Assembly: GCA_902702965.1 (NCBI GenBank)
Contig: CACRXP010000002.1
Span: 3,616,357 to 3,680,356, forward strand
DNA length: 64,000 nucleotides
Source: Spirometra erinaceieuropaei
Taxonomy: Eukaryota > Platyhelminthes > Cestoda > Diphyllobothriidea > Diphyllobothriidae
Direction: 5' to 3'
The position numbers and the translations under genes are program-made. Below, piece after piece: positions 44,500 to 54,890 of the stretch. Within the stretch, counting starts at the first letter, position 1. Each line of letters starts with the position of its first letter. Under the pieces are notes generated by a model. The model was not told the origin of the DNA. It ran no database searches and saw nothing but the letters and a program-made list of their open reading frames with translations.

Positions 44500-46524
44500 T
44501 ATATAATGCTCTGTACAATCAAATACGGAAAAATCGATTTAAATAAGAAATGATAAAACAACTGGTGCAATTTTCGGTTTTTAAATTTAAGTCGCGAGTT
44601 AGATGTCCGATTTTTAATATTCCCTTTTCTTCTTTTTGCGAAACTGCGAGCGGAAATGAAGATGAGTGAGGTTTGGCAGGCGGAGCCCCAAATGTCCCCG
44701 AAGAGGGGCTGAAGGGGTTTTTGGTTACTTTGCAGACGGCGCAACAAAGTGAGTCCACTATGAGAAATCAAAAAAACAAGCAGGACACCAGGCCGACGCC
44801 CAAGGTTTCAGGAGGAACGAATGGATTTTTTTGACTGACGACTCCAAAGACCCGTTGCCGTACTGTGCTAACAGATTCCCGACTAGCTACTTCAGCTCTA
44901 TTTTTAAGTACTTCAGCAGGCTATTTTTGTCATTTAAAAAGCCGTGCTGGCCAGGTTGGTCAAAAAAGTGGTTGGCTTTTCTGGGGTTTTATTAGCTAAT
45001 AAACCCTCTTTTATTGCTGGAATTGAGTGGTCAGCAAGGTAAATGCTGCAAAATGGGCTCCCCACATGCAATAATGCAATGCTCTGAAGCCTGGCACCCG
45101 CCCTGCCGACAAAAAGCTGCTTTCGTTCACTGTTATTGTCCGCCTGGACCAGCGTTTATTGTGTTTTCAGTCCATAAACAGTGGTTCCAAACAGCTAACT
45201 TTCCTTTCCTTCTGCTCCTATCTTCCGCCGATAATTTGATTTAAGTTTATCCGCCCGACTACTCTTTTTCTGCTCCCAAGGGATGATTATTCACCACGAC
45301 CTTAAAATAGGGCGCTTTGACAGCGGCCTAGGTGCTTCCAGGCCGGTTTGGCGATGTCGCCTTTCTCAAGAGCTTCACGCGGAAGGTTATATGTGTTTCA
45401 ATCCCGAGGAGTAACAAGCTCAGCATCCAGCCCCGTGGTCCGCCCACAGGTTCATTGGCAGCAAAATAGAACCGGCAGAAATTGCAAGGACGCGCTATAC
45501 ACAGCAAGATGAGTCAGAGAAGCCGTTGAACCAAATGTGAAACAAGTACCGCAAATGGCCCGCATGGGTAATTCAGTCTGACAAGATAACCAAGGATCCG
45601 GATTGGCCATCTAGGAAACGGGAGTGTAAAACAGGAGAAAACTCTACCTGAGGGAGGACTTCTTTTCAAATAGCCAGAAGTCAATTGAATTCTGGCTTCT
45701 ACACGCGTGCACAGAAAGCGGCTGGACAGACTGTGTTCGACGGATTGTAGCTCGGAGGCGTGGTTTATACCGGTTTTCGAGCTTGTCCACATAACCCGTT
45801 TGGGGGACTACTGGTTCTCATGTGTGAACCTTGTCTTTTAGCTGGAGAGAAAAGAGGACTAGACTGTACCCTCGGTTTGTAATCCGAGTTGCTAAGTAAG
45901 TGAAATTTGTGTGATAGTGAGCTTCACCGATCCCGCCTTTCCGTTTTGCCTTGAAGTCCCTGACTGAAGCCCTCATAGACGATCGTATGGCTGTGGCCAA
46001 GCGTTGGTTGAGAAGAAATGTGTCCACGTCATATCAAAGCGCACTGACCACCTCGGCTACACCGCCCATCGGTCAGACCTCTATCAAAACTCAATGCATT
46101 CTAGGCCCTGGTTCGGCCGGCTGATGATCAGACGCGTGCTGGAACTAGCCATTCCAGTCTCTCTTGTCAGGCAAACCGATTACATTCAAAAATGACGCAC
46201 CATTCAGATGTCCGGCACCGGGCGCTTAGAGCTATTCCTACCGTTGCCAAAGCGGTGTTAAGGGCAATTCGGGTGCACAGCAGATTGCACACCGTATGAG
46301 TGATATGAGCAGGGCTTCAAGTATGCACCGGGGATCGGTTTCATCAACAAGCACAGCTGCACACTCTAGTATGGCTGTTCTCGACGTCCTGTTTCTTGCG
46401 ATGCACGCCTCAGAGCTGGATGGTGATGATTTGCATAGAGAGATTGGTAAGACTGACTTATGGCCCTTTAAAAAGGACATGGGAACAGGGACCGCCTGAA
46501 ATACGGTTGGCTTTGAGACAACTT
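44500..46524. other. No gene recognised; SINE body remnant at 46100-46180
   Basis: Only short ORFs (60-109 codons, some overlapping the fold-back arm). At 46100-46180 GGCCGGCTGATGATCAG..GGAACTAGCCATTCCAGTCT resembles the SINE body. Confidence 0.4.
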
Positions 46525-46745
46525 CCGGTAAAATTAGGGTTGGGTTTAAGGTTAGGGTTCAGGTAGGGTGAGGTTTTAGACTAGAGTCATCTATAACAGT
46601 GAGGAAACTTAGGATCATGTCTGGGGCTAAGATGAGGGCTAATGTTAACTGAAGAGTTAAGGTTTAGGGTAGGGTTAGGGTTAAGATTAGGACAACGGTT
46701 CTTGTTGGGTTAGAAAACGGGGCATTCCTATTCCCGTGTCCTGTT
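46525..46745. repeat. Degenerate telomere-like tract (TTAGGG-rich)
   Basis: Contains GGGTTGGGTTTAAGGTTAGG, GTTTAGGGTAGGGTTAGGGT and similar, then CCTATTCCCGTGTCCTGTTT. The latter motif links it with 16.17 kb and 62.51 kb. Confidence 0.55.
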
Positions 46746-46950
46746 TAGGAGGCCATATAAGCCAGTCTCACCGGGAGATTTTATGAAATGAACTCCGGTA
46801 AAAAGGCATGTTCCAGTAAGTGATTGTCATATTGATGCGGTTTCACATTCGGAACAAACAGAGGTAACTGGCGCACAAAGGTCGGGTTATATAAATTTAG
46901 GATTGCAGTCGTAGGATGCAGGATGCAGTTGTTATGTCAACAAATGTAAT

Positions 46951-48648
46951 CAGTGACTGATCATATGGAATCGAAAGTCTGGAATGCGTTCTCGATTAAG
47001 AAGAAATAGTTTAGTGTGCTTACAATACCGATTTGTTCGGGGATAAGGCAGGATGTTGACGCTCAAGTGCGCCTCCTTTCGGTCTCCTGAGAGGATCACA
47101 CCCGTAAAAATGACTACTTAAACGGAACGGATTAACTTTACCGATTTTTGACGGTCTTATAAATTCAAATATATTTTATATTGAAAAAAGGAAGAAGTTC
47201 TTCGAAAAAATCGAGTTGTACTGATGATTCTTCGAGCTGGTGACACCAACTCGTCCTCAGACCAAATGAAAACAAGGGAGAAAGTTAGTTTGCCACACTA
47301 GACTAGTTAGCGTGACAGGGCAGACCGACTATTGGCCTATGAGAGGGGCAGCCACAGAGTCATGGTCGGTCTCTGAGCGAGGGGGGAGCGGAGGCGGAAC
47401 AATTATGGTTCCCCGTGCTGGAAGGGGAGGGTGGATGACGGATCAATTGGACTCCGGGGTGGCTGGATTAGCGGCCGTTGATGTGGCATTAGGGCAGGGA
47501 CCCGTAAGTCGTGTCCAGGTCAACATGGCGGTTGATACTACCGGCATTCCTTGTTATGCTCATTTGGCAGCAAATGACTTCATAGTCAAATTTTATACTC
47601 GATGGGTATATTTAGGTTTTAAAAAGTTTATGATTATGAGATTCAGGTTCTTGAAGGTAAGAGTGTCGGATAGACAATCGGAGATACTGAAGTCGCTCAT
47701 CCAAAGAGATTTGTCCTGTTGCTGGCGTTTTATAGAGTTTTGTCGGCTATCTATGTTCAAAGTGTTTAATGCCAAAAATCGACCATTATTCTGAATGACT
47801 GACTGAGGTAGTCGACGTTGGACTGATTGACTTTCACTTCCTTGTACCAGTCTTTTGGCTGATGTTTGTGGGGCTTGAAGGTCTTTGGTGTTGCGGGTCG
47901 CCATCTCGGTGGAGGATGCCTGTAACTCTGCCCCGCTTCGAATGAGTTCGTCGCGGAGCCGTGTCTGCTCGGATTTCTTAAGTTCATCTTGCCCTGTTCT
48001 TTGCGCGTGTACTGACACAGGGCTTTATAAGCCGCAGGAAGGTCTAGATGTCTGTTGACAGATTTGGCATCCGAATACCTTACGTCATATGTGAGTCAGT
48101 CTGCATTTGGCGTGCCTCGGCCTAAGTCGACGGCTCCCGGAAGGTTAAAATTGTGGACAGTTTTTCCAATATGGGTTGCAAGTTGCGAGTTTGGAGTTAA
48201 CCTCAGATTGTCATTCTATGCTCATCCCAGTCTCTCCGACGTAGTTTCCGTTTCCATCATTGCAGCATACTTGGTAGATATCTGCCGGGGTTTTGGCCCG
48301 GGGGCTGTCCGTCCTTGGGTTGCATCACATGGCGACGAACTGTTTCCAGGGGTCTATGACCTATGCCTGTCCTGGCGGGTTGAAATAATTCTATAAAATA
48401 TATTTGAAATTTTGAGGGTGTCGAAAACCATTAGAAAAATTATACAACTTAAGTAGTCATTCTACTGAACCCAATTTTTACAGGCGGTCGACAAGAAGTG
48501 AATTCAATAGCTAATATCCTGTCCATTCCAAAATATCATGGGATTATGTTGCACAAAAATCAGTATCACGACGTCACGTAAGTAAACCTTCCCAATAAAA
48601 AATATTTCCGAATTCCGGTTGACATATCATGAGATAGGTCGCCTACTG
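46951..48648. mobile_element. Fold-back element, subfamily B, with ~1.1 kb internal insert
   Basis: Left arm 46951-47200 (CAGTGACTGATCATATGG, CCGTAAAAATGACTACTTAA), a central family fragment at 47583-47645 (GTCAAATTTTATACTCGATG), right arm 48375-48648 (CTTAAGTAGTCATTCTACTG, tip GAGATAGGTCGCCTACTG) with TA following. Non-family DNA lies at about 47225-47582 (including a G-rich coding-like stretch) and 47646-48374 (PLE tail). Confidence 0.65.
47800..48150 (-). pseudogene. PLE C-terminal tail inside a fold-back element
   Basis: Minus strand reads VRYSDAKSVNRHLDLPAAYK-AL and continues QYTRKEQGKMNLRN, then into a 3' region translated as part of a 141-codon frame (47593-48018). NSVNRHLDLPAAYxAL is the C-terminal signature of PLE proteins. 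No GIY-YIG core, reverse transcriptase or hammerhead is seen next to it. Confidence 0.65.
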
Positions 48649-48934
48649 TACCCAACATATATAACAGCTTCCGAATTCACCGCAGGTGTCCGCACTGGCT
48701 GCGAGGAAGGTTTGATTGACCGCGTCTGAGTTATCGGCGGCCTCAATTTCATTACCACACTCGGCTGTTGACATGATAATCACTCAGTAATTCAGCTCCG
48801 CGATACGACCACTGAAAGCGTAATTCTCGTGTGCGCACTCAGCATGCTTATTTACCCTGTTCATGCGAAGTCTGAACACTTAAAGTGGATGAGGTCAATA
48901 ATTTGTTAAGGGACAGGAGCGTTAAAGAATCATG
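48649..48934. other. No gene recognised
   Basis: May contain the decayed 3' end of the adjacent minus-strand PLE remnant; nothing specific. Confidence 0.3.
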
Positions 48935-49430
48935 AATCAAACAATTCGCAGTTCACGCGAGTCACCTCTTGCCAGAATATCAGCATTGATGAACTGGACG
49001 GTGTGGTCGGGTTCGTCGAACTTGAAAGCTGGTGTCATTCCTCTTCTTTACTGATGTATGTCCGACCTTCCGCGTTCGGAATAATCAGTTTTTTCAGCGC
49101 AGTTTCTGTGCTCCTAACTTCGTCAGACCCGGTAAATGAATCCATGGCAGTGTGCCCATCGATCTTATTAAGTGAGGTCTGATGGCTGCCTCTGGCCTGT
49201 CTGCAACGCCAACTCAAAATCGAATGGTAAGGCGACTGGCGACTTCCGAAACCTTTTTAAATAGAGGTAGCGCCTGCAAAAATTTGGAATCGATGTGATT
49301 TGGTCTCTCGTCCAGTTTGTGTATCCACCGGTTGGCAAAATAGCACGAGTAGCCATTCGCTCTGACCACCCGTTGCAGGCATTGCAAGTCAATAAACTCT
49401 CTTCCAGATTCCCTACAACAAGTCAATGAG
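48935..49430 (-). pseudogene. Penelope-like element protein, RT-to-endonuclease region, decayed
   Basis: Minus strand pieces in order: FIDLQCLQRVVRANGYSCYF (49426 down), ALPLFKKVSEVASRL, VGVADRPEAAIRPHLIRSMG after one stop, and FKFDEPDHTVQFINADILARGDSREL near 48940-49030. The order NGY..F, LPxxxxVSExxxRL, VxxRPxxxIRxxL and ILARGDSREL matches the stretch of PLE proteins between the end of the RT and the C-terminus. The catalytic GIY-YIG block between them is not recognisable. Stops and frameshifts show it is dead. Confidence 0.65.
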
Positions 49431-50149
49431 CAATTATATTTTTGCCTGGTTGGTTAGTCGCTGTTGAAGTTCAGTACTCGCATCATATTTGGCACTTATC
49501 TGGGCACTTAATTTATTAAACAATTACAATTCTTACGGTATCGGGGCCGGCAAGAAAGGTCTGCTGGTTGTTTTTTCTCCTTCATAGTAGACTGAGTTTC
49601 TAGAAAACGACGTTTAACTGTTCTTTGAATGTCAGTACCCGATCCCCTTCGAGGACGACGAAGGTGTCATTCACATCCCAGGTTCAGAACTGCAATCTGT
49701 GACGATGGACAACCAGTGGCTCCATTCGCTACAGGACCGCCATGACTAGGGCTCAAAGAGTCGCTGAACACACCAGAATGCCTTTCACTCACTCATTAAT
49801 TGTTTTCCCTAAGACCAAATAAATTTTTTAGCAGACCTTTTAGGAGTAAGGCGATTTAAATGTGTGCGAGGCGATTTTCCGCTTCTGCATATTTGCTTTG
49901 TAGAAGCGATACAATGGTTTAGACAGTCAGGTCCCGAGAAACATAAGTAAAGATTGACATCATGCTAACGAACAGTAGGACCGCGTTTAGCTGGAAACGG
50001 ATAAATTTAGTTTGCCAGAAATTGAGTTGATGAATCGACTTTATTGTCTAACTCAGCTGCCCGCAGTCTGATACGCGGAAAAGCCACTGTGATTTGAAGC
50101 AACTCTTGGCGATACAACAGACGAATGAGGGCGTTCTTTCCCTGTGCCC
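49431..50149. other. No gene recognised
   Basis: No motif seen in short ORFs. Confidence 0.35.
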
Positions 50150-50345
50150 TTTGGGAGGGCCTTAGAGTTAGACGCCTGCCGTTTCTAGGACTCGCGACAT
50201 GCGTTCGAGTCTCCCACTTCCAAAAACTTTGCATTCATTTTACGTCCGATTAACACCGCAACTCATGTGCATCCGCTACCTTTATCTGTTGCCGTCGCTG
50301 ATGATGGGTCTGAATCTGAATGGGAAACGGTGAAAGAAATTGAGA
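50150..50345 (+). repeat. Degenerate SINE-like unit with tRNA-like head and hammerhead-like end
   Basis: GAGGGCCTTAGAGTTAGACG resembles an A-box and GCGTTCGAGTCTC a B-box. About 80 bases downstream CTGATGA (50297 on), an unpaired stem II region and GGGAAACGGTG resemble a ruined hammerhead core. Both halves are decayed, so the assignment is tentative. Confidence 0.35.
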
Positions 50346-50479
50346 CTATCAATTCTTGGCAACTAGAGTCCTGCACCTATTACTTACTCGGCTAGGCTAT
50401 TCCAGAAAATGTCCTTTTAACATGATTAACATAGTTTTAAGTAGTTTGTCAGTCACAGTGCGGCAACGGTATAGAGAAG

Positions 50480-50841
50480 GACCCCACTTACCTGTCAGTA
50501 GACTGTGGATCGCGCCAAACGTGGTTTTTGGGTAAAAGGAGTTTTTTATGAGTGGGGCGGCGCGCTAGACAGTAAGCTGACAGAATGAAAAAAACACAGA
50601 AATTGCCTGGATTTATGCCGAAAATCTTATCCTACGCTGTTTTACGACAACAGAAAGAAGATTAGTAATTAAACAATAAATAAAAGGCAAATTTCACAAA
50701 ATACGGGGTTTTGACTTAATGTGTGAGGTTGTGGGAAGTAATCGTTGTTGGCAGTGCAATTTCAGCAGCAGCCTGCAAATGTATGCCAAGATAAATTCTC
50801 ATATGACACGATTCACAGTCTACTGACAGTCAAGTGGGGTC
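50480..50841. mobile_element. Short terminal-inverted-repeat element (~362 bp), unclassified
   Basis: GACCCCACTTACCTGTCAGT-AGACTGTG at the left and its inverted match (CACAGTCTACTGACAGTCAA-GTGGGGTC) at the right form ~30-bp terminal repeats with two or three differences. The inside is AT-rich and non-coding. The tips differ from the fold-back family. No second copy was found in the window and no target duplication could be fixed. Confidence 0.6.
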
Positions 50842-51689
50842 TTTCGAACGAAAATCGAGGTCGCCTAACATTTCGCCGCAGCAACACGGATTTTTCGTTG
50901 CGAATAGAGTGAGCTACACTCGAGAGCTTTATCAAATTAAACTCGCCGCACTGGGAAATGGATTTTTTAACCCCATAAATCACATGAAACAAGATCTACG
51001 AAATCAGGTTTTTTTAAAAATCATGTGTTTTGTCAATTTTTGAAAGGTATAATTTGCAAATCTGTGTTATTCTATGCCCTAAAACACAGTAGTAACGCCG
51101 GCAGTCAGTCCTTTGTTGAAGCATTTTGACATTATTCTGCCACTTAGAAAACCTTATAAAATACTGCAAAAAGATTCCCCACAAAGTAATTATGCAGACT
51201 TTTAAACAGAAGTATAGTTCTTTTTTGGATGAACTAGTTCCAGCTAATGTATGATTTATAAACGGTGCGGACAGGAGACCAACAGTGTTCACAGTATCCT
51301 GGTAGTTATAAGACTCCTCTGTTGTACAGTTGCAATCTCAGAATGAAGCCTAAAAGTAAGCAAACATAGCAAAATGGGTTCCAAAATAAAGGGAAGAGGG
51401 AGTTTTCTCATTTGAAGCAGGAAAAAATTATCATTAATTTTAGGGAAGTGAAAAAGCCGATCAAAAGACCTAATTCTAAACTTGGTTTAATCTTAGCGGA
51501 AAGGTAAGTACACAAACATCTTTCAGCGAAACACGCAGACTAAGGCACTTCTTAAAGAGACAAGTTAGTACAGGAAGTTTTTAATTGATGCTAGACAGAC
51601 ATTTTGTCGATTTTTTTGTGGATATCCATTTTTCCCGGCCATGAAGTTTCTTGTGTGGGTCAGTCGAAAAATAGTATCAAAACGACCGT
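50842..51689. other. No gene recognised
   Basis: Short ORFs (up to 92 codons) without motif. It may include diverged sequence of repeat R, but I could not support that. Confidence 0.35.
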
Positions 51690-51880
51690 CTGCAAGAAAT
51701 CCCTACTTCGGCAAATGCGTCCAAGAAGTTTTTCATTTTGAAGGTTTTGATAAGCAAATATAGCAGAACCAGCCTCCATAGACAGTCGATTTAACACGCA
51801 GAGAATGGAAAAGTAATTGCTGGTATTTCAAGGTCGATCTGAATCTTATCATGATACAACATCAGAAATAACTATAAAGA
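51690..51880 (+). repeat. Unassigned dispersed repeat R, copy 3 (short)
   Basis: Blocks CGACCGTCTGCAAGAA, TTCGGCAAATGC, AAGGTTTTGATAAGCAAATA and GGTATTTCAAGGTCGATCTG follow the order of copy 2 at 32275-32470. Similarity is lost downstream. Confidence 0.45.
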
Positions 51881-51907
51881 CACGTTCTCTTAATTTATAA
51901 AAAGTGG

Positions 51908-52275
51908 CGTGGTAAAGTGGCGCACAGCAATCGCGTTTCGTGACTTGGGTCTCCCCCTCGAGCCCCGCCAGCAGCCGCACAGCAGCGTGTGGGTTAGGCA
52001 GAATGGCCGTTTCTGGCCTGTTAGTCGTCGTCAGTCAGCCACACTTAGTTTCCTTTTTAGAGGACAAGTGAGTTCCGTAAGGCTGTCGGCGCGCGTCCCT
52101 CTATTATCGTTAACATACCCGATCGTAACCGACAGGACAAGGAATTCGCGGCTCAATGACTGGTGCGTTTGTCTTCTAGCCAACAGGTCGCGATTTCAAG
52201 CCTCTGGAGTTGCATAGCTCGGGGTTGGTTATGGCTGTGTGGTGATGGCTACCAAGCCGGGGTAATGCTGCTCTA
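51908..52275 (+). repeat. tRNA-derived SINE, fold-back dimer, degenerate
   Basis: Remnants in the order A module (CTCGAGCCCCGCCAGCAGCC), reverse body (CTGGCCTGTTAGTCGTCGTC), reverse A module (AGTGAGTTCCGTAAGGC), then a forward head (CAACAGGTCGCGATTTCAAG) and body to about 52275. Same design as 42337-42983 but much older. Confidence 0.65.
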
Positions 52276-52323
52276 TGCAATGCCATTTTTAAGACTGCCA
52301 CATCAATTTGCCTCCCCCATATC

Positions 52324-52585
52324 TGACTTTACGAACCTTCTTAGCGGGGGACAGTCACGGCGCGGGACAATCGGGGCCGTCAGTCATCACCGCGGCCGAC
52401 GGGGGCGATTCAGGTCACGGTGACATGCGGGTTGGATGCAGCCACACAGGCGGCATTGGCGGATCATGCATTGGACAAAGGGCGCCATAATAAGGAGTTC
52501 TGTGCACAGGACCTCCCAGTCCCTGAAGATGGGTGGACGAGTAAACTACCCGAAACGTCGGATCTCAAATAAACCCCTCCCGGTG
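52324..52585 (+). repeat. Hammerhead-bearing repeat (PLE or retrozyme-like terminal segment)
   Basis: A GC-rich segment related to 15190-15450, ending with a hammerhead motif and TCAAATAAACCCC. ORFs of 60-98 codons across it have no motif. Such non-coding segments with a hammerhead at the 3' side are typical of PLE terminal repeats; no coding part of a PLE is attached. Confidence 0.5.
52518..52563 (+). ncRNA. Hammerhead ribozyme motif (minimal stem III type)
   Basis: Stem I GTCC/GGAT (4 bp with one G-T), core CTGAAGA (52523-52529), stem II GGGTGG/CTACCC region (about 6 bp with one G-T) around ACGAGTAAA, core GAAA (52552-52555), helix III C-G plus A-U, then C and stem I. All invariant core positions are kept. 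As at 39200, helix III is too short for an efficient monomer, and a dimer would be expected to be the active form. Confidence 0.65.
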
Positions 52586-53313
52586 AACGCCCACTCTTCT
52601 TTTGATATGCCACCTGGGAATCGGATTTTCACTACCATTGAAGTGTTAAAGTTACTAACTCGAAAGGTGTTCAAAAATTACCTTCAGCGCGCATCTAACA
52701 ACCTACCTGCTTATACCATGGTTGAATTCTAAAGTGACCATCACAAAAAAGCCATATAGGTAAGGATCGGGTGGAGGACCCCAAAAACACACACACGACC
52801 AACCAACGGTGCCTGTCTTACGGTAAAAGGTGGTAATACGGGTTTCACGGGCGGGGCCTAGGTATGCATAGAGAAATGGCAAAATAAGTACAGATAATTG
52901 GTAAATACGTTTTTCGGGCGGAAAAGTTTTAATGACTTGACATATAGCAGCCGAAATTAGGCAGAACAACTAAAAAAATGAACGTTAAGTGTCTACAACG
53001 ATCGTTTTTCAAACCTCTGAGCTGAGGTCTTTGTAGATAAGGTATCAGACCGTCTACAACAGACGGTGGGACACCAAACCGAAATAATCGTGTCGGACTA
53101 AAACTCACAAAAATAAGTATAGTAAGTATTCGTTGTATGCCACAGATGCTTTGGGGGCTTAACCCGATCCTTACCGCGATATGTACAGTCAGTAAATAGG
53201 CGCTTATACATGCATAGCTAAGATAAGAGGCGATGTGCTTCCTTGGATGAAAATGAGAAGTACAGACGATATGGGTAACCATGGCCGCACCGTCCTTGTT
53301 TCTCTCCTTCCTC
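52586..53313. other. No gene recognised
   Basis: ORFs of 88-117 codons on the minus strand (52703-53282) lack motifs. Confidence 0.35.
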
Positions 53314-54836
53314 TGCTGAAATTTGGAAGAATCTTAAGCCTCTTACTGGCTACGGTAGCACAATGGCACACGTGGATGCTGATTTAGACACACTAACCAA
53401 AAATGTTACTCTTAATCACAAGGATTCCCACCTTCTTCCAAACGACATTTCCCTACTACCATGTGTCTTCCCACCCGTGTCTGTGGCAACAACAGAGAAA
53501 CACCTTATAAAGTCCGTGAATCAATAGCTGCCGGATCGGATGGTTTCTCACCATTTTTTAATAAATCTTGTTGCTCTCAAATAGCCCCTGACTTAACGCA
53601 CCTTATTAGCATATCTTTCATGGAGTTCAACGTTCTCGACGCCAGGCGTACAGTGAGAATCACTCATATCCCTAAAAAATCAACTTATTTTGGTGCTAGA
53701 TCTTTTCGTCCAATTGCCTGCTCTTCCAAACCATTAAAACTTGCTGAAGGAGTTGCCTTGGATATTATAAAACCATTTTCTTTCAGTTTTTCTGATCCTT
53801 TACAATTTGCATATAAAGCCAAGCGTAGTACCTTAGATGCTGTTGCTCTTGTGGTCCATTCTTCCCCGAGCGAATAAGATAAGGGTTGCCGCGAGTAAGC
53901 TTGTGCTTTTCTGCCCAATGACTGTAGAGTTCTTCCAGACCCCATTTTATCCGCTCACTTCTTCTCCCTCCACACTAATGATCTAAGATCCCCAAACGCC
54001 TGTCTATGCTGATGATGGGGATGTTGGATATCTTCTCAAAAATCAGACACATCTCCACTCATTGAAGGATGGTCTTAACCATGTCTCAGTATGGTTGCAA
54101 TAAAATGATTAGAAATCAGCAGAGTATATTTTCCGACCGTGGCCCTCCCCTGGTCCTGAACCCCCTGACATCCTTCTCAACGAGGTATCCTCTTTCAGAT
54201 ATCTTGGCGTTACTTTGTCATCAATTCTTTCATTTTCCCTATATTTTCCTTCCCACTAAAATTCGTAAGCTTATTTATTAAATTCGTCGTTTACGTTTCT
54301 ACCACACACACACACACACCTCAGCCCTTAGCTTGGTGATTCACAGGCGCCGGCATTCCCCCTCTTATTCTTTGTTCTTTTTTCTTTTTCCTGCTGTGCT
54401 CAAAAAGGACCTTTTAATTTTAAAACGAGTCCTCCGAATACTCTCTTCTGCCGCTGGTGCTTCTTATCTTTTTTTAGTCGATATTATTCTACAACGAGAT
54501 TTAAATATGGTCAAGCAATTTGCTGATCGAATTCTGGATGACGCTGCTCATCCTCTGCAATCCAATCTAATCTCTGCGAAATCTTGCCGCTGATGCGCCG
54601 CGGCTTTCGACTTATCTCTTGTCGCACATCGGCATATCAACATTCTGTACTGCCATTCCTGACGCGACATCTTACGTGTGAAGAAGCAGAAATACAGCAG
54701 CTAAGATTCGAACTGTCCCCATAATAGTCGTTTCTTTTTATGCAAAACCTTTTTAACTTATTTTCTGTCCACAGTGAATGGAGCCCCTTTTCGCTGGAAC
54801 TGTTGAATTTATAATTTCAAAATAAAGCGGATTCCT
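53314..54836 (+). pseudogene. Non-LTR retrotransposon (LINE) reverse transcriptase remnant
   Basis: Plus-strand pieces in three frames: WKNLKPLTGYGS (53324), VFPPVSVATTEKHLIKSVN, then after a shift near 53510 SIAAGSDGFSPFF, RTVRITHIPKKS, FRPIACSSKPLKL, DPLQFAYKAKRSTLDAVALV; after a gap FFSLHTNDLRSPNAC and, one shift on, VYADDGDVGYLL with the catalytic YADD at about 54003; SSFRYLGVTLSS; and RVLRILSSAAGA, ADRILDDAAHPLQSNL to the stop at 54593. Order and motifs are those of CR1/L2-like LINEs; the clade is uncertain. RT domain 3 to 5 is partly deleted near 53880-53960. AATAAAG at about 54821 may mark the 3' end. Confidence 0.8.
54303..54319. repeat. (CA)n microsatellite
   Basis: About eight CA units inside the LINE remnant. 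Confidence 0.85.
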
Positions 54837-54890
54837 TTCTCTCTCTCACTCCCTCTCCCTCTCCCTCTCACACACAAAAAAGACTTCATT
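54837..54890. repeat. (CT)n-rich low-complexity tract
   Basis: CTCTCTCTCACTCCCTCTCC-type sequence directly after the LINE 3' end, then CACACACAAAAAA. Confidence 0.85.
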
